In this document: positions 1 to 9,208 of the stretch, piece after piece | Layout: each line of letters opens with the position of its first letter | How positions within the stretch are numbered: position 1 is the first letter of the stretch | From: Parasutterella secunda | GTDB taxonomy: Bacteria; Pseudomonadota; Gammaproteobacteria; Burkholderiales; Burkholderiaceae_F | Assembly (NCBI RefSeq): GCF_023336895.1 | Contig: NZ_JAMBLT010000011.1 | Span: 1-52,766 of the forward strand | DNA length: 52,766 nucleotides | Direction: 5' to 3' | Notes under the pieces: model-generated | Database searches by the model: none | What the model was told of the DNA's origin: nothing | What the model saw: the letters and a program-made list of their open reading frames with translations, nothing else | Made by a program: the position numbers and the translations under genes

Positions 1-40
1 CACTTGACTTGCTTGAGCTCTCGCTCAAACAGGGAGTGGA

Positions 41-69
41 ATCTTACTCGAAGAATTTTCCACCGTCAA
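41..69 (-). promoter_or_regulatory. Candidate sigma70 promoter P2, leftward
   Basis: On the minus strand TTGACG (64-69) and TAAGAT (41-46) are separated by 17 bases. It lies downstream of P1 and points the same way, out of the window. Nothing coding is seen in the first 180 bases. Confidence 0.45.
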
Positions 70-140
70 GAGCCTTGTAGAAAAAATTTTTAACTCCACA
101 AGATCTGGACTTTCGCTGCTCGCTGAGCAACGGATTGCGT

Positions 141-168
141 ATTTTAACCCCAAAATCGGCTTTGTCAA
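141..168 (-). promoter_or_regulatory. Candidate sigma70 promoter P1, leftward
   Basis: On the minus strand a perfect TTGACA (163-168) is followed after 16 bases by TAAAAT (141-146). It points out of the left edge of the window and lies beyond the terminator of the AsmA-family gene, so it should serve a gene to the left. A second promoter follows 99 bases downstream. Tandem strong promoters are common before stable RNA operons, but no RNA gene is visible here; that part is inference. Confidence 0.5.
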
Positions 169-180
169 GACCACCACTCG

Positions 181-208
181 AAAAAAATTTGGGGGCCTGA
201 GCCCCCAA
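181..208 (-). terminator. Rho-independent terminator of the AsmA-family gene
   Basis: Read on the minus strand, TTGGGGGC-tcag-GCCCCCAA is a perfect GC-rich hairpin followed by a run of seven T. It starts about 17 bases after the stop codon of the AsmA-family gene. Confidence 0.9.
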
Positions 209-224
209 GATTTTGCCTGAATCG

Positions 225-2321
225 TTAATGCCTAAAAAGCTTTTCTAATCCTTGAATGATTTTCTTAGGATCTTTGGTGGCTTCCTTAATGACATCCTTG
301 ACCCCGGCTTTCAGTGCAGCTTCTAAATCAATCCCATAACTGGGAGCTTGAATTGTTCCGCCCAGCTTAATAGGCACGCTGATTCTGCGACCATCAACAC
401 TTGTGGCCAACTTCGCCGTTATGAGTCCAGACAATGATTCGTCTATTAATCCCACTGTAACATTGCCTTTGACTTCAGCCACTGAAGTCTTTCCGTCTAA
501 CGAATGAATATTCAGAACTCCATTCGATATGTTGGCCGATGCACTCAAAATACTGAATCGAGTCTGATCTTCATCTTTCATGATTAAACCGGTGACCTTC
601 TTGGCTTTCACCGCATTACCCACTTTCTCTAGCGATAGTCCTTTGAGAACTGCGTTGTTGGCTGATACCGATATCTGACCATTGGCACTCTTTAAAAGAG
701 CGGTCTTTTCCAAACCTAGACCAGCCAATTTCACCGTAGCATTTGCTTTGCCATAAAGCTTTGCTTCACTACCCAAAGCTTGCATTAAAGCTTGTGTATC
801 AACCCCTTTAGCATTGAGATCAAATGACCATTTTTCCGCAGTGTTTATTTGACCCTTACCGCTAAAGGTGCCTGAGCAAGCATTAGCCAAAAGGTTATTA
901 AAGCTCAACACCCCTTTTGACAAACTCAGGGTCGTATCAAAGTTAGACACGGTCAACCCTTGATACTTCAACGTATTGACGTGAATACCAAAGCGTCCGT
1001 TTGCTCGATTCAGTACGTCCAGGTTTGATGTTGATGCAGCATAAGCTTGCGAAATAACCGAGACCGTACTACTGGAGACTTTTTTCGTCTCTTGTCCAGA
1101 AACCTTAAGCCACTTGTCTGCCACAAAAGAATCCAGTGTGAAATACCCGTTGATTGTCGGGACATTGAATCCGACTAATTCAACTTCGCTTTCCCAAGGA
1201 GAGTTATCAAGTTTCCCTTTTAGCTTCAAATCAACTTTCTCTCCAGGAGTCATTGAAACTTGACCATTAAAGGGAACCTGTAAAACCGCATGCCCAAGAT
1301 TGGCCTGAACATTTCCTCCCAGCTTTTTACTCTGCAAACTAAAGGCTTCAATTTCACCGGCAAAATCACCGTTGATGTTCGCTTTAACTGTGTCTGCCTG
1401 GGAAACGTTTACATTTAATCCCTCTAAGCTCCACGTCTGCATTTGTTTTGTTTCGGCGGAATTAAATATTCCCATCACGCTGACATCATTTACTTTAGCG
1501 GTGATATTGGCTCCTTGGGCAAGCACATCTTTAGAAGCATATTTCAGAAGATTCGCTTTAACTTCCGCCGATATTGATTGTTCCTTTTGATTGGCCGACA
1601 CAGTAATGGACGGCTTTTCCATACTCACTGACATCGTTTTTATGTCGTATGCCACCGTTGAATTAAAAGCAACCTGACCACTTAATCCCTGTGTTTTCTC
1701 TGCAAAACGGGTACTGAATTTAACCGGTGTTGTTCCGCTGAGTCCAAGCTTACCTGTTGAGAGGTTTAATGAATCAACGGCGTATACCTTTTGACTTTGC
1801 AATCCATAGGCCGTCAGAGCCGCATTTCTGATTTCTAAACTGGCTACTTCAAGATTTTTGATAAATGACGAGTCTTGATTAGCATTATTCTTTTCTAACT
1901 CATTAATAGTCACAGTCTGAGAGTCCGCCTCTTGTGTGGGGCGTTCGTGAATTTTCTTCAAAAACCGAGATACATTGACTTGACCCTTCAAACCATCAAT
2001 AACCACGGCATCAAATTGCACGTCCCCCTTAAGCAAGGGTAAAACGGCAACACCGACCTCTGCCCCATTTAATGTGAACTGCGGCTTATCGCTTCCCTCA
2101 AAAGACAGGGTTGTCGGTGGTAAAACAATCTGAATTTTTGGGAAAAACTTTGTTTGCAGCTCTCCCTGAAAAACGAGTGTGCGGTTAAACCGTTGAGCCG
2201 TCTCTTTTTTCAATTGCTCTGCAATAGTTGCATTATCTAGAAAATACGTTGCAGCCGCCCACATTGCACCGGTAACAACAACGCCGACACCAACAACACC
2301 TATCACAATTTTTCGCAACAT
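225..2321 (-). CDS. AsmA-family protein
   Basis: A 698-residue protein with one N-terminal membrane anchor (about residues 5-25) followed by a long, beta-rich periplasmic region. The opening segment (membrane helix, then a DNATIAEQLKKETAQRFNRTL region) and the C-terminal stretch of about 200 residues (GSEAKLYGKANATVKLAG, then the SVPIKLGGTIQAPSYGID region) are typical of AsmA family proteins. These belong to the bridge-like lipid-transfer group and affect outer-membrane lipid and protein homeostasis. I chose the ATG at 2321 because GGAGG lies seven bases upstream; an in-frame ATG eight codons earlier has no such site. The gene stands alone between its own terminator and that of pyrD. The exact paralogue (AsmA, YhjG, YicH and so on) cannot be assigned. 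Confidence 0.85.
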   Translation of the reverse strand: MLRKIVIGVVGVGVVVTGAMWAAATYFLDNATIAEQLKKETAQRFNRTLVFQGELQTKFFPKIQIVLPPTTLSFEGSDKPQFTLNGAEVGVAVLPLLKGDVQFDAVVIDGLKGQVNVSRFLKKIHERPTQEADSQTVTINELEKNNANQDSSFIKNLEVASLEIRNAALTAYGLQSQKVYAVDSLNLSTGKLGLSGTTPVKFSTRFAEKTQGLSGQVAFNSTVAYDIKTMSVSMEKPSITVSANQKEQSISAEVKANLLKYASKDVLAQGANITAKVNDVSVMGIFNSAETKQMQTWSLEGLNVNVSQADTVKANINGDFAGEIEAFSLQSKKLGGNVQANLGHAVLQVPFNGQVSMTPGEKVDLKLKGKLDNSPWESEVELVGFNVPTINGYFTLDSFVADKWLKVSGQETKKVSSSTVSVISQAYAASTSNLDVLNRANGRFGIHVNTLKYQGLTVSNFDTTLSLSKGVLSFNNLLANACSGTFSGKGQINTAEKWSFDLNAKGVDTQALMQALGSEAKLYGKANATVKLAGLGLEKTALLKSANGQISVSANNAVLKGLSLEKVGNAVKAKKVTGLIMKDEDQTRFSILSASANISNGVLNIHSLDGKTSVAEVKGNVTVGLIDESLSGLITAKLATSVDGRRISVPIKLGGTIQAPSYGIDLEAALKAGVKDVIKEATKDPKKIIQGLEKLFRH

Positions 2322-2410
2322 GACGCTTCCTCCGTCAGCTACCATCGGATAAGTTCAGTGTAGTACAACTTCTCTGTGACAGGATGGGCAAATTGTTGAG
2401 AATTGCAAAC

Positions 2411-2443
2411 AAAAAAGGAAGCCACCGAAGCAACTTCCTTTTG
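2411..2443 (-). terminator. Rho-independent terminator of pyrD
   Basis: On the minus strand GGAAGTTGC-TTCG-GTGGCTTCC forms a nine-pair stem (with G-U pairs) closed by a C(UUCG)G tetraloop and followed by TTTTTTG. It lies 24 bases after the pyrD stop. Confidence 0.9.
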
Positions 2444-2466
2444 TGCGTTAAAGTAAGAGTGAACAA

Positions 2467-3540
2467 TTAGGGGCGAAGGGAGGCAACCGGACCTGTTTGC
2501 GTTTTGCGCCACTTAGCCACAGCGTCCACACAGTCAGGGACCAACACCGGACCGTTATAGATGAAGCCCGTAAACAATTGCACCAACTTAGCACCAGCCT
2601 GCATCTTCTCGACAGCATCTTCTCCCGTCATCACGCCGCCGCTGGCAATAATCGGCATCGTTTCCTGCAAGTGTTGATACAAAAGGTGAACAACCTCGGT
2701 AGAACGAGCGCGCAAGGGCTTGCCGGAAAGACCTCCCGTTTCATTGCAGTTGGGCATGCCGGGAATAGCATCACGAGAAATTGTTGTGTTGGTAGCAATG
2801 ATGGCATCAATACCGAAGCTGACCAACTGATCAGAAATTCTCAAAATGTCTTCGTTTTCCAAATCCGGCGCAATCTTGAGTGCGATAGGAACATACTTGC
2901 CTTCGTTTTCATCGACTAAGCGCTTGCGCTCAGTTGTGATCGCCGTCAGCAACTTATTGAGTTCATCATCGGCTTGGAGACTGCGCAGATTTTTCGTATT
3001 GGGCGAGGAAATATTGATCGCGATGTAATCGGCATGGTTGTAGACCTTGCGCAAACAAATCAAATAGTCATCCACAGCTCGTTCAATCGGTGTGACTGCA
3101 TTTTTACCGATATTGATCCCAAGAATACCGCCACGGCTTCTGAAAGCAGCAGCGCTGCGCAAATGTTCCAAAACTTCATCAACACCGTGGTTATTAAATC
3201 CCATACGATTAATGACCCCTTCAGCGGGAATCACACGGAAAAGACGCGGTTTCGGGTTGCCGGGCTGAGCTTTCGGTGTAATCGTGCCCACTTCAACGTG
3301 ACCAAATCCCAGACCACCGAAGGCGCTCACTCGCTCGCCATTTTTGTCCATACCGGCCGCTAAACCGACCACATTGGGAAAACGTAACCCCATCACTTCA
3401 ATCGGATCTTCCACCGGATCACGGGTTACCAGTTTCGTCAATCCCAAATTCACCGCCCAGTCCAAATTAGACATAATCACGGAGTGAGCCGTTTCAGGAT
3501 CCATGGAAAACAGAATCTTACGAGCAATGGAGTAAAGCAT
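2467..3540 (-). CDS. pyrD: Dihydroorotate dehydrogenase (quinone), class 2
   Basis: Oxidises dihydroorotate to orotate in pyrimidine synthesis, passing electrons through FMN to the membrane quinone pool. The 357-residue length, the N-terminal amphipathic segment (MLYSIARKILFSMDPETAH) and the class 2 landmarks are all present. These are GLAAGMDKNGE (59-69), EVGTITPKAQPGNPKPR (83-99), the NRMGFNN motif (111-117), the catalytic-serine loop NISSPNTKNLR (176-186) and the glycine-rich phosphate site ASGGV near the C-terminus. The start at 3540 gives the expected N-terminus. The leader contains a palindrome (3576-3590). It follows the NUDIX gene in the same direction with no obvious terminator between them, so some read-through from the bcs operon is possible. 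Confidence 0.97.
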   Translation of the reverse strand: MLYSIARKILFSMDPETAHSVIMSNLDWAVNLGLTKLVTRDPVEDPIEVMGLRFPNVVGLAAGMDKNGERVSAFGGLGFGHVEVGTITPKAQPGNPKPRLFRVIPAEGVINRMGFNNHGVDEVLEHLRSAAAFRSRGGILGINIGKNAVTPIERAVDDYLICLRKVYNHADYIAINISSPNTKNLRSLQADDELNKLLTAITTERKRLVDENEGKYVPIALKIAPDLENEDILRISDQLVSFGIDAIIATNTTISRDAIPGMPNCNETGGLSGKPLRARSTEVVHLLYQHLQETMPIIASGGVMTGEDAVEKMQAGAKLVQLFTGFIYNGPVLVPDCVDAVAKWRKTQTGPVASLRP

Positions 3541-3575
3541 ATTGAGTCTCTTATTATCGAAAAATCAGTTCGGAG

Positions 3576-3590
3576 AGCCGAAATTCGGCT
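3576..3590 (-). promoter_or_regulatory. Palindrome in the pyrD leader
   Basis: AGCCGAA-A-TTCGGCT is a perfect inverted repeat (15 bases) lying 36 bases upstream of the pyrD ATG. In RNA it makes a six-pair hairpin. It could be an operator or a leader hairpin; pyrD leaders in enterobacteria are regulated by a hairpin, but no mechanism is shown here. Confidence 0.35.
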
Positions 3591-3679
3591 TGATCATCGA
3601 ATTGATTATTGTACCCGATTAAGGCGCAAATCGCTTTTCAGATATAGCGAATGGATAGCAGAAAAGGATCGTTATAGGA

Positions 3680-4234
3680 CTACTCGTCCAATCGATACAT
3701 GTGAAGGCGAAACTCTCCTTTTCGCCTGTCATTGAAATAATGTTCAAGAGTGGTTTTGACGGTTGTAAAACTGATATCGTCCCAAGGAATTTCACTTTCT
3801 GAAAATAGACGCTGTTCCATGGTTTCCGGCCCGGGAGCCAATGGAAGAGCATCTAATTCGGACAAAAAGAAAAAGTGCACCTGACTTGCGTAGGGAACAT
3901 CAATCACAGTTAAAAGCATACCGGCCCGTGCATGCGCCCCCGTCTCTTCCCAAGTCTCTCTCAAGGCTCCTTGCTGCAGTGTCTCGTGGGCTTCCATAAA
4001 GCCGGCCGGCAGTGTCCATTTTCCTTTACGAGGTTCAATGGCACGCCGACACAGTAAAACACGACCACCGAAAACTGGCAGTGTTCCAACCACCGGTGTC
4101 GGGTTTACATAATGAACAAAACCGCACGCCTCGCATACCTCTCGTACTCGAACATCATCTAAAGGACGCTTAGTCACAAGAGGATGACCGCACATCGGGC
4201 AGAACTTATAGCGAGGAGCGTCTAATGGTTTCAT
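3680..4234 (-). CDS. NUDIX hydrolase with zinc ribbon
   Basis: A 184-residue cytosolic hydrolase of nucleoside-diphosphate-linked substrates. An N-terminal four-cysteine ribbon (CPMC and CEAC within the first 35 residues) precedes the complete NUDIX box GFMEAHETLQQGALRETWEETG, which has every G-x5-E-x7-RE-x2-EE-x-G position. This layout (zinc ribbon plus NUDIX) is that of NADH pyrophosphatase-like or ADP-ribose hydrolases; the substrate is not determined. I chose the ATG at 4234 because it overlaps the TAA stop of bcsG by one base (TAATG), which points to translational coupling. A longer reading from 4261 would run back into bcsG. It is probably the last gene of the cellulose operon, though a direct role in cellulose synthesis is not known. 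Confidence 0.88.
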   Translation of the reverse strand: MKPLDAPRYKFCPMCGHPLVTKRPLDDVRVREVCEACGFVHYVNPTPVVGTLPVFGGRVLLCRRAIEPRKGKWTLPAGFMEAHETLQQGALRETWEETGAHARAGMLLTVIDVPYASQVHFFFLSELDALPLAPGPETMEQRLFSESEIPWDDISFTTVKTTLEHYFNDRRKGEFRLHMYRLDE

Positions 4235-5880
4235 TATCGTTCCTTCGGATATGGACGCCATTCGCCACCTTTTTGACGAATGTAATCATTATCACGATAC
4301 GTCAAAACCACGGACTGACCATTTTCCGAAACCGGGTTGGTTTCCGGCAGATCCCGCACCAATTCTTCCAGAGGTACGCTGCCACCATCGGCACCAAAAT
4401 AGTTCAATGCCAAAGCGCGGCCAATCAAAGTACTCATCGCCATGTAACTCGTATGTCCCGTTACATGAATAGGTTCAGCCGGCAGATCCTTGATGCCAAA
4501 AAACTTCACCATAAGCGGCACTTCTGTGATTCGCATGCTTGGAATATCACGCAAACGCGGAGCTTGAATTCGATCACCACGTACAGCGGCACCGTGCTCT
4601 GGAACAACGATCAGCATCACTTTACGCCCAGAGCGTTCCAGCTCATGCATAAAGGTTTGCAGATCATCGAGGAAGCGAATCGCACGGGGCTTAAATTCTT
4701 CCCAACGGCTGTGACGGGGCAAACGGTTGCCGTCATGCAAAGCGATAAAGTTAAAAAGCGTGACGTGTCTTTCGGACGTTTTATCTTTAGCTGTCTTGCG
4801 TTGCCAATCACGCAACACCGCTAAATCATCTGCAATTTCTTCATCGTCAAAAGCCATGTAGCGAACGGGATATTTTGCCGTACTTTCAAGCGGAGCCATT
4901 AAACCGGCCTTATCTCGAAGCGTTTGCAGGTAGTTGTCATATTGTCCCTTGTGGTCCAGGTACAAGTGCTGACGGTATCCCAATTGATCGAGACGATTCA
5001 TGATTTCGCACTCTGGACGGCGGCCATCATAAAGGGCGTCATGATTGACTTGTCCGCAAACGGCGTTAAGCAACCGCAATGTAGCTGGGCCTGAGTACGA
5101 TGTTGCCGAATTAAAGTGGTCAAATCGGATGTTGAATTCCGACAAAACCGGATGATTCATCAAATCTGACGCAATCAAATCATCATTAGAAAGCGAGCAG
5201 ATATTCATGAGAATAATTTCAAACGGCGTGTCGTTAGCTGAAAGCCCTTGGGGAAACTCCGCCCGACGATCTTTTTCATAGTCCAAAAAGGCGGTGTACC
5301 AGCGATCAATCGTCTCCGAAGTAATGGCGGATGGATCCGCAGGAGCGACCTGTTGAGGTGCAGCGGCCTGACTATTATCGGCAACCTGAACAGCCGCCGG
5401 TGCAACAGGCTGGGTCCTCCAAGCCACATAGTAGGGTTGAAAAACCAAACACAAAAAATAAACCAGGGTGAAAACTGAGATTCTTACCCAATCTTTAACC
5501 AAACAGTACAGCAAGACAACGGCAGCACCCCAGGCCAACATCTTGATGTTGACAAAATCAACGGCCAACTGAGCAATATAAGCGGCCGAGAAGCCGGCAA
5601 TGTTTTGTGCATTACTGATGATGCTGTCTGGTCCGGGAAGCCAGCTTTCCGAATAAACCAAAGCAAAGGCTGCCACGATAGCGACACCGGTTTGAAGCAG
5701 ACTCAACACCCGATTTCTAAACGGCAACAAGATGAACAATAAAAGCAAGCCGTTATATAAAAGGTTGAGTGTCAGGTATTCGTAATGGGCGAGCGCAAAC
5801 TTCAGTATGAAGTACACGTTCCATAGGCCGAGTCCTTTAAAAAAGAATTTCCCGACCGAGCCCTGGTTAACATTATCCAT
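4234..5880 (-). CDS. bcsG: Cellulose phosphoethanolamine transferase BcsG
   Basis: A 548-residue inner-membrane protein that in enterobacteria transfers phosphoethanolamine from phospholipid onto nascent cellulose. Several membrane helices fill residues 10-150. A periplasmic alkaline-phosphatase-fold domain follows (190-548). The motif NSATSYSGPATLRLL (257-271) holds the likely nucleophile serine (S261 or S263), and MNICSLSNDD (225-234) carries the conserved cysteine. VVPEHGAAVRG and the TGHTSYM region supply metal ligands. It starts 13 bases after bcsZ ends and its stop overlaps the NUDIX start. Presence of bcsG predicts modified (pEtN) cellulose. Confidence 0.93.
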   Translation of the reverse strand: MDNVNQGSVGKFFFKGLGLWNVYFILKFALAHYEYLTLNLLYNGLLLLFILLPFRNRVLSLLQTGVAIVAAFALVYSESWLPGPDSIISNAQNIAGFSAAYIAQLAVDFVNIKMLAWGAAVVLLYCLVKDWVRISVFTLVYFLCLVFQPYYVAWRTQPVAPAAVQVADNSQAAAPQQVAPADPSAITSETIDRWYTAFLDYEKDRRAEFPQGLSANDTPFEIILMNICSLSNDDLIASDLMNHPVLSEFNIRFDHFNSATSYSGPATLRLLNAVCGQVNHDALYDGRRPECEIMNRLDQLGYRQHLYLDHKGQYDNYLQTLRDKAGLMAPLESTAKYPVRYMAFDDEEIADDLAVLRDWQRKTAKDKTSERHVTLFNFIALHDGNRLPRHSRWEEFKPRAIRFLDDLQTFMHELERSGRKVMLIVVPEHGAAVRGDRIQAPRLRDIPSMRITEVPLMVKFFGIKDLPAEPIHVTGHTSYMAMSTLIGRALALNYFGADGGSVPLEELVRDLPETNPVSENGQSVVLTYRDNDYIRQKGGEWRPYPKER

Positions 5881-5893
5881 GGTTTATCCGTTT

Positions 5894-6973
5894 TTATTGT
5901 TTGCGTTGGTTAGGGAAATAGACCCGACCATCCTCATCAAATGCAAAATAACCTTGATCAAAACCTAAACCGAAAAGAGTTAATACATTTCTGTAGTAAT
6001 TTTCCTTTTCGATAGGAGCGCTCGACAATACCGTACGAATCAAGTCAGCCGATTTATCCTGACCAAGCAATTCCAAAAGGCAAGCGCCAAAACCGTCCCA
6101 TCCGGGCTGGTTGATCTGAAGCGTATTCACATCAATTTTTTCCGGCGGCATATTGAGTTCGCGCGTAATTTTAATCATGGGCTCAAAATGAGCTTTCAAT
6201 TCCCTGTAGACAGGATCCTTCGGCGACATCATGCCCGCCCATAAATAAACGCGAATGGAATTGTAACTACCGATCGTGTTATCCACAGAATCCACGGGGA
6301 CAAGTTCTCCACGACTGGAGAAAGTTGCCCAATCCGGGGAAATGCCCGCTGGCGCACTGCGGATCAACACACGCGCAGAACCTTCGAAAACATCCTGCCA
6401 ATATTGATCCTCCAGGGCGAAACGTTTTAAAAGGAAAAGCGGGTAGTAGCTTGGATTCAACTTAACCTGACCATCGTGTTCAAAGCCAATACGGCCGGGT
6501 AAAAGAACTTTGCCCAAATTATCGATGTCACGAACCTGAGTCTTTAACAATTCCAACATCGCCCGAGCTTTTTCTGTGTAGTCCGGACGATCCCAAAGGC
6601 GGCCGGCTTCCAATAAGCAGTAGGCGATCCACATATCCGAGTCAACCGCATTGTTGGTGTCCAAAATCGTCCATTGTGAACCGTCTTTGCCCCAAAGCCA
6701 AGCTGCGAAATTTTTAGTGATATCGCCGGCGGACAAATTATTTTCTGTCCACTGCAACATCTCTTCAAAGGTTTCCCGGTCGTTGTCCACCAATGCAAAG
6801 AACATGGCATAGGATTGACCTTCGGATGTCGTAACCGCCCGAGCATCGCTGTAATCGACCACTCGAGCCCCTTCCATGCCAACGGTCTTAAATTGATCCC
6901 ACATCGGCCAAGCGGCTAAAACCGATGAACTCATTGTCATCGCTAAAGTCAACGCTAAAATCAGTTTTCTCAT
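5894..6973 (-). CDS. bcsZ: Periplasmic endo-1,4-beta-glucanase BcsZ (GH8)
   Basis: A family 8 glycoside hydrolase that trims cellulose during export. Residues 1-20 form a signal peptide ending in VLA. The GH8 signature TSEGQSYAMFFALVDND (49-65) contains the candidate proton donor E51, and NAVDSDMWIAYCLLEAG (108-124) is also characteristic. At 359 residues it is of normal size. The start at 6973 was chosen because its ATG overlaps the bcsB stop by four bases (ATGA) and directly precedes the signal peptide; a longer reading would extend into bcsB. It is the third gene of the operon. Confidence 0.95.
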   Translation of the reverse strand: MRKLILALTLAMTMSSSVLAAWPMWDQFKTVGMEGARVVDYSDARAVTTSEGQSYAMFFALVDNDRETFEEMLQWTENNLSAGDITKNFAAWLWGKDGSQWTILDTNNAVDSDMWIAYCLLEAGRLWDRPDYTEKARAMLELLKTQVRDIDNLGKVLLPGRIGFEHDGQVKLNPSYYPLFLLKRFALEDQYWQDVFEGSARVLIRSAPAGISPDWATFSSRGELVPVDSVDNTIGSYNSIRVYLWAGMMSPKDPVYRELKAHFEPMIKITRELNMPPEKIDVNTLQINQPGWDGFGACLLELLGQDKSADLIRTVLSSAPIEKENYYRNVLTLFGLGFDQGYFAFDEDGRVYFPNQRKQ

Positions 6974-9189
6974 CTTGCACGTCCCCTCACCCACAGGCGC
7001 ATAAAGTAGAAAATGCCCGTGCCTACTAAGACGGCACAAACCAAAGCGCATAAAACCAGAAGCAACGGATAATTACTCATGGTTTGCCAAATCTTGTGAT
7101 ACCAAGGTAAGTCACCAATGGTGTAAGAGTCTCCCACTTTAAAATCGGACATGGATTGCTCGTTGATGATGACGACCGATCCACTCACCGTTGCCATGGA
7201 CGATGGACTCTTTAATTGCTCATTGAGTAAGTAGCTGCCGGCCTGTCCTTCACTCAACAGGGCCACCACTGTACGATCCGAATCAAAGGGCGATTGAAGC
7301 GAAACAATGGCTCCGACGCCACCATCCGGACTAAAGAGAATTTCTTCGGGTTGAAGAACTTCTTCACCCTGCAGGGTATCGGCGATGGCCTGCTGAAGCT
7401 GTTCGGCATTATCTTTCTTAAAGTCCGGCAACGTAATCGGCATCTCACCGATCAAAAGAACATCTTTACCGTCAAGCTGGGCTTCAGTGGCTTGATCAAC
7501 TACAGAGAGTTTTGTGGCAACGGCACCGGTTACCGCGGCAATACGAGCCGTTGTATTCAACAGCGTAGTCACCTTCTCAGCTGAAGCTTCCTTAGGAATC
7601 ACGGCGACAGTTCGTGATAAGTCTGCAAAAATCGAATACGGGTAAGCGCTTTGTGTGAAAAGCGTCAAATTCGGCATCTCAGCGTAGTGGAACAGTCCAT
7701 TGAGCGTCAATGTGGAGGCCGGATCAATTTCCATCTGATGAGGCAGCAAAACAACGGATTTACAGTTATCGGGCGAACCTTCGGAAAGCTCTCGACGATA
7801 CACCACCTCAAAACTTAAATCATTTTGAGCCGCCAAGGCCAATGCTTCAGAGGGACTGGTCGCCAGAGGTCCGTTGAAGGAAGGTAAGCGCATTTCACGC
7901 TCACCGCTACTGGATTGTTGGGACAGATTTACCGAATCAACCAAATAATTGTTGATCCGCATACGCAACTGGGCCTGATCCCCGCCTTCGGGTTTCGTAT
8001 AACGATACTTCAGATTGACATCCAATCCGCCCGTACCGACCATATACAAGTCGGGAGCAATGCTCATTGGCATATGAACGGCAGGCGGCGCGTACCCTCT
8101 TGATGTTAACTGTCCGGGATACTGCATGATCTGCGAGAATGCAATCGTCTCGTCAATCGGCACCCAATTAGGCGCATCGTAGGCCCGACGATCCGGTGCT
8201 TCCTTAAAGTCCTTAATCGGAAGCTTGTCACCGATTAAAACATGATCACCTGAAGCGAGCGCTTTAACCGCCACAACCAAATCCAACTCGTCACGACCTG
8301 AAATGACCAGCATTTTGTCGCTTCGGCTTTCAGGAGCGTCCATCATATAAATTTGAGGACCGTCTGCCAGAGGCAAATCACTTAAAAAACTCGGTCTGCT
8401 GGAATTAGTAGCAAAAACAAAAAAATGTCCATTTGTCGGAAGCCGATCGTAGTAAACAGGAAAATCCGCTCCGCGCCATTGCGTGTATTTACCCACCAAG
8501 GAAGACAAAATAGCGGCTGCTTTTTTCGTCTCATTATCCGGCGCCTTGGCAAACACAAAAGGAATCACCGACGCGTTGTTAGTAAATGTGTCAATAAAGG
8601 GTGCCGGCCAACGAGCTAGGTCATTAGCGATCTTGACTTTTTGCTTAACTAAAGACAACAAGCTCTTGGCATCAAGATCTAGCCATAACGTTTCACTTGA
8701 AGGTCTTTCACAAATGTTCTGATAATGACCGACAAATTCAAGAGTGATCTGATTATTCGATTTGATTTGTTTCGGATCCAAGGTAACTTTTGTGCGGTAA
8801 AGCTTACCTAAAGCTTCCGGCGTCACCGGAACCGATTGTTGCAACTGACTGTTCAGGTAGACATTGATTTGAGAGCGAACCGGAATCAGCGCAGGCGAAG
8901 CTGTAAAAGCCAAATCCATGGTTGCTGAGGATACGATTTCATCGGCACGCACACCAAAGTCTAAATACTGAGTGTTATTGATACCCGTAAGACGAATATT
9001 TTTGGCTTGTCCGCCGGGGACTAACTTTAATAATGAACTTTGTTGGGTAAAAGAACCCGTCACATCAGTGCGCCAGACAGGTGCGACACTTGAAGCATCG
9101 TTCGGAGTCTCCTGGGCAAATGATGAGACTGAGGCAAACGCCACCAATGCCGTGCTCATCACCAAGGCTGACAGTTTGGACAATTTCAC
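6970..9189 (-). CDS. bcsB: Cellulose synthase regulatory/periplasmic subunit BcsB
   Basis: A 739-residue partner of BcsA that guides the glucan through the periplasm. It has an N-terminal signal peptide (about 1-25, ending FAQ), a long periplasmic body with two carbohydrate-binding/flavodoxin-like repeats, and one C-terminal helix (YPLLLVLCALVCAVLVG) followed by an RLWVRGRAR tail that anchors it beside BcsA. ERPSSETLWLDL (about 163-174) is the usual BcsB signature region. The start codon is GTG at 9189, 19 bases after the bcsA stop, with an AGAGAG ribosome site. Its end overlaps bcsZ by four bases. Confidence 0.95.
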   Translation of the reverse strand: MKLSKLSALVMSTALVAFASVSSFAQETPNDASSVAPVWRTDVTGSFTQQSSLLKLVPGGQAKNIRLTGINNTQYLDFGVRADEIVSSATMDLAFTASPALIPVRSQINVYLNSQLQQSVPVTPEALGKLYRTKVTLDPKQIKSNNQITLEFVGHYQNICERPSSETLWLDLDAKSLLSLVKQKVKIANDLARWPAPFIDTFTNNASVIPFVFAKAPDNETKKAAAILSSLVGKYTQWRGADFPVYYDRLPTNGHFFVFATNSSRPSFLSDLPLADGPQIYMMDAPESRSDKMLVISGRDELDLVVAVKALASGDHVLIGDKLPIKDFKEAPDRRAYDAPNWVPIDETIAFSQIMQYPGQLTSRGYAPPAVHMPMSIAPDLYMVGTGGLDVNLKYRYTKPEGGDQAQLRMRINNYLVDSVNLSQQSSSGEREMRLPSFNGPLATSPSEALALAAQNDLSFEVVYRRELSEGSPDNCKSVVLLPHQMEIDPASTLTLNGLFHYAEMPNLTLFTQSAYPYSIFADLSRTVAVIPKEASAEKVTTLLNTTARIAAVTGAVATKLSVVDQATEAQLDGKDVLLIGEMPITLPDFKKDNAEQLQQAIADTLQGEEVLQPEEILFSPDGGVGAIVSLQSPFDSDRTVVALLSEGQAGSYLLNEQLKSPSSMATVSGSVVIINEQSMSDFKVGDSYTIGDLPWYHKIWQTMSNYPLLLVLCALVCAVLVGTGIFYFMRLWVRGRAR

Positions 9190-9208
9190 TTTAAACTCTC
9201 TTTCAACT

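Noticed and set aside
2497-3363. Several open frames opposite pyrD
   Set aside because: All are antisense shadows of a clear pyrD gene and lack domains or ribosome sites.
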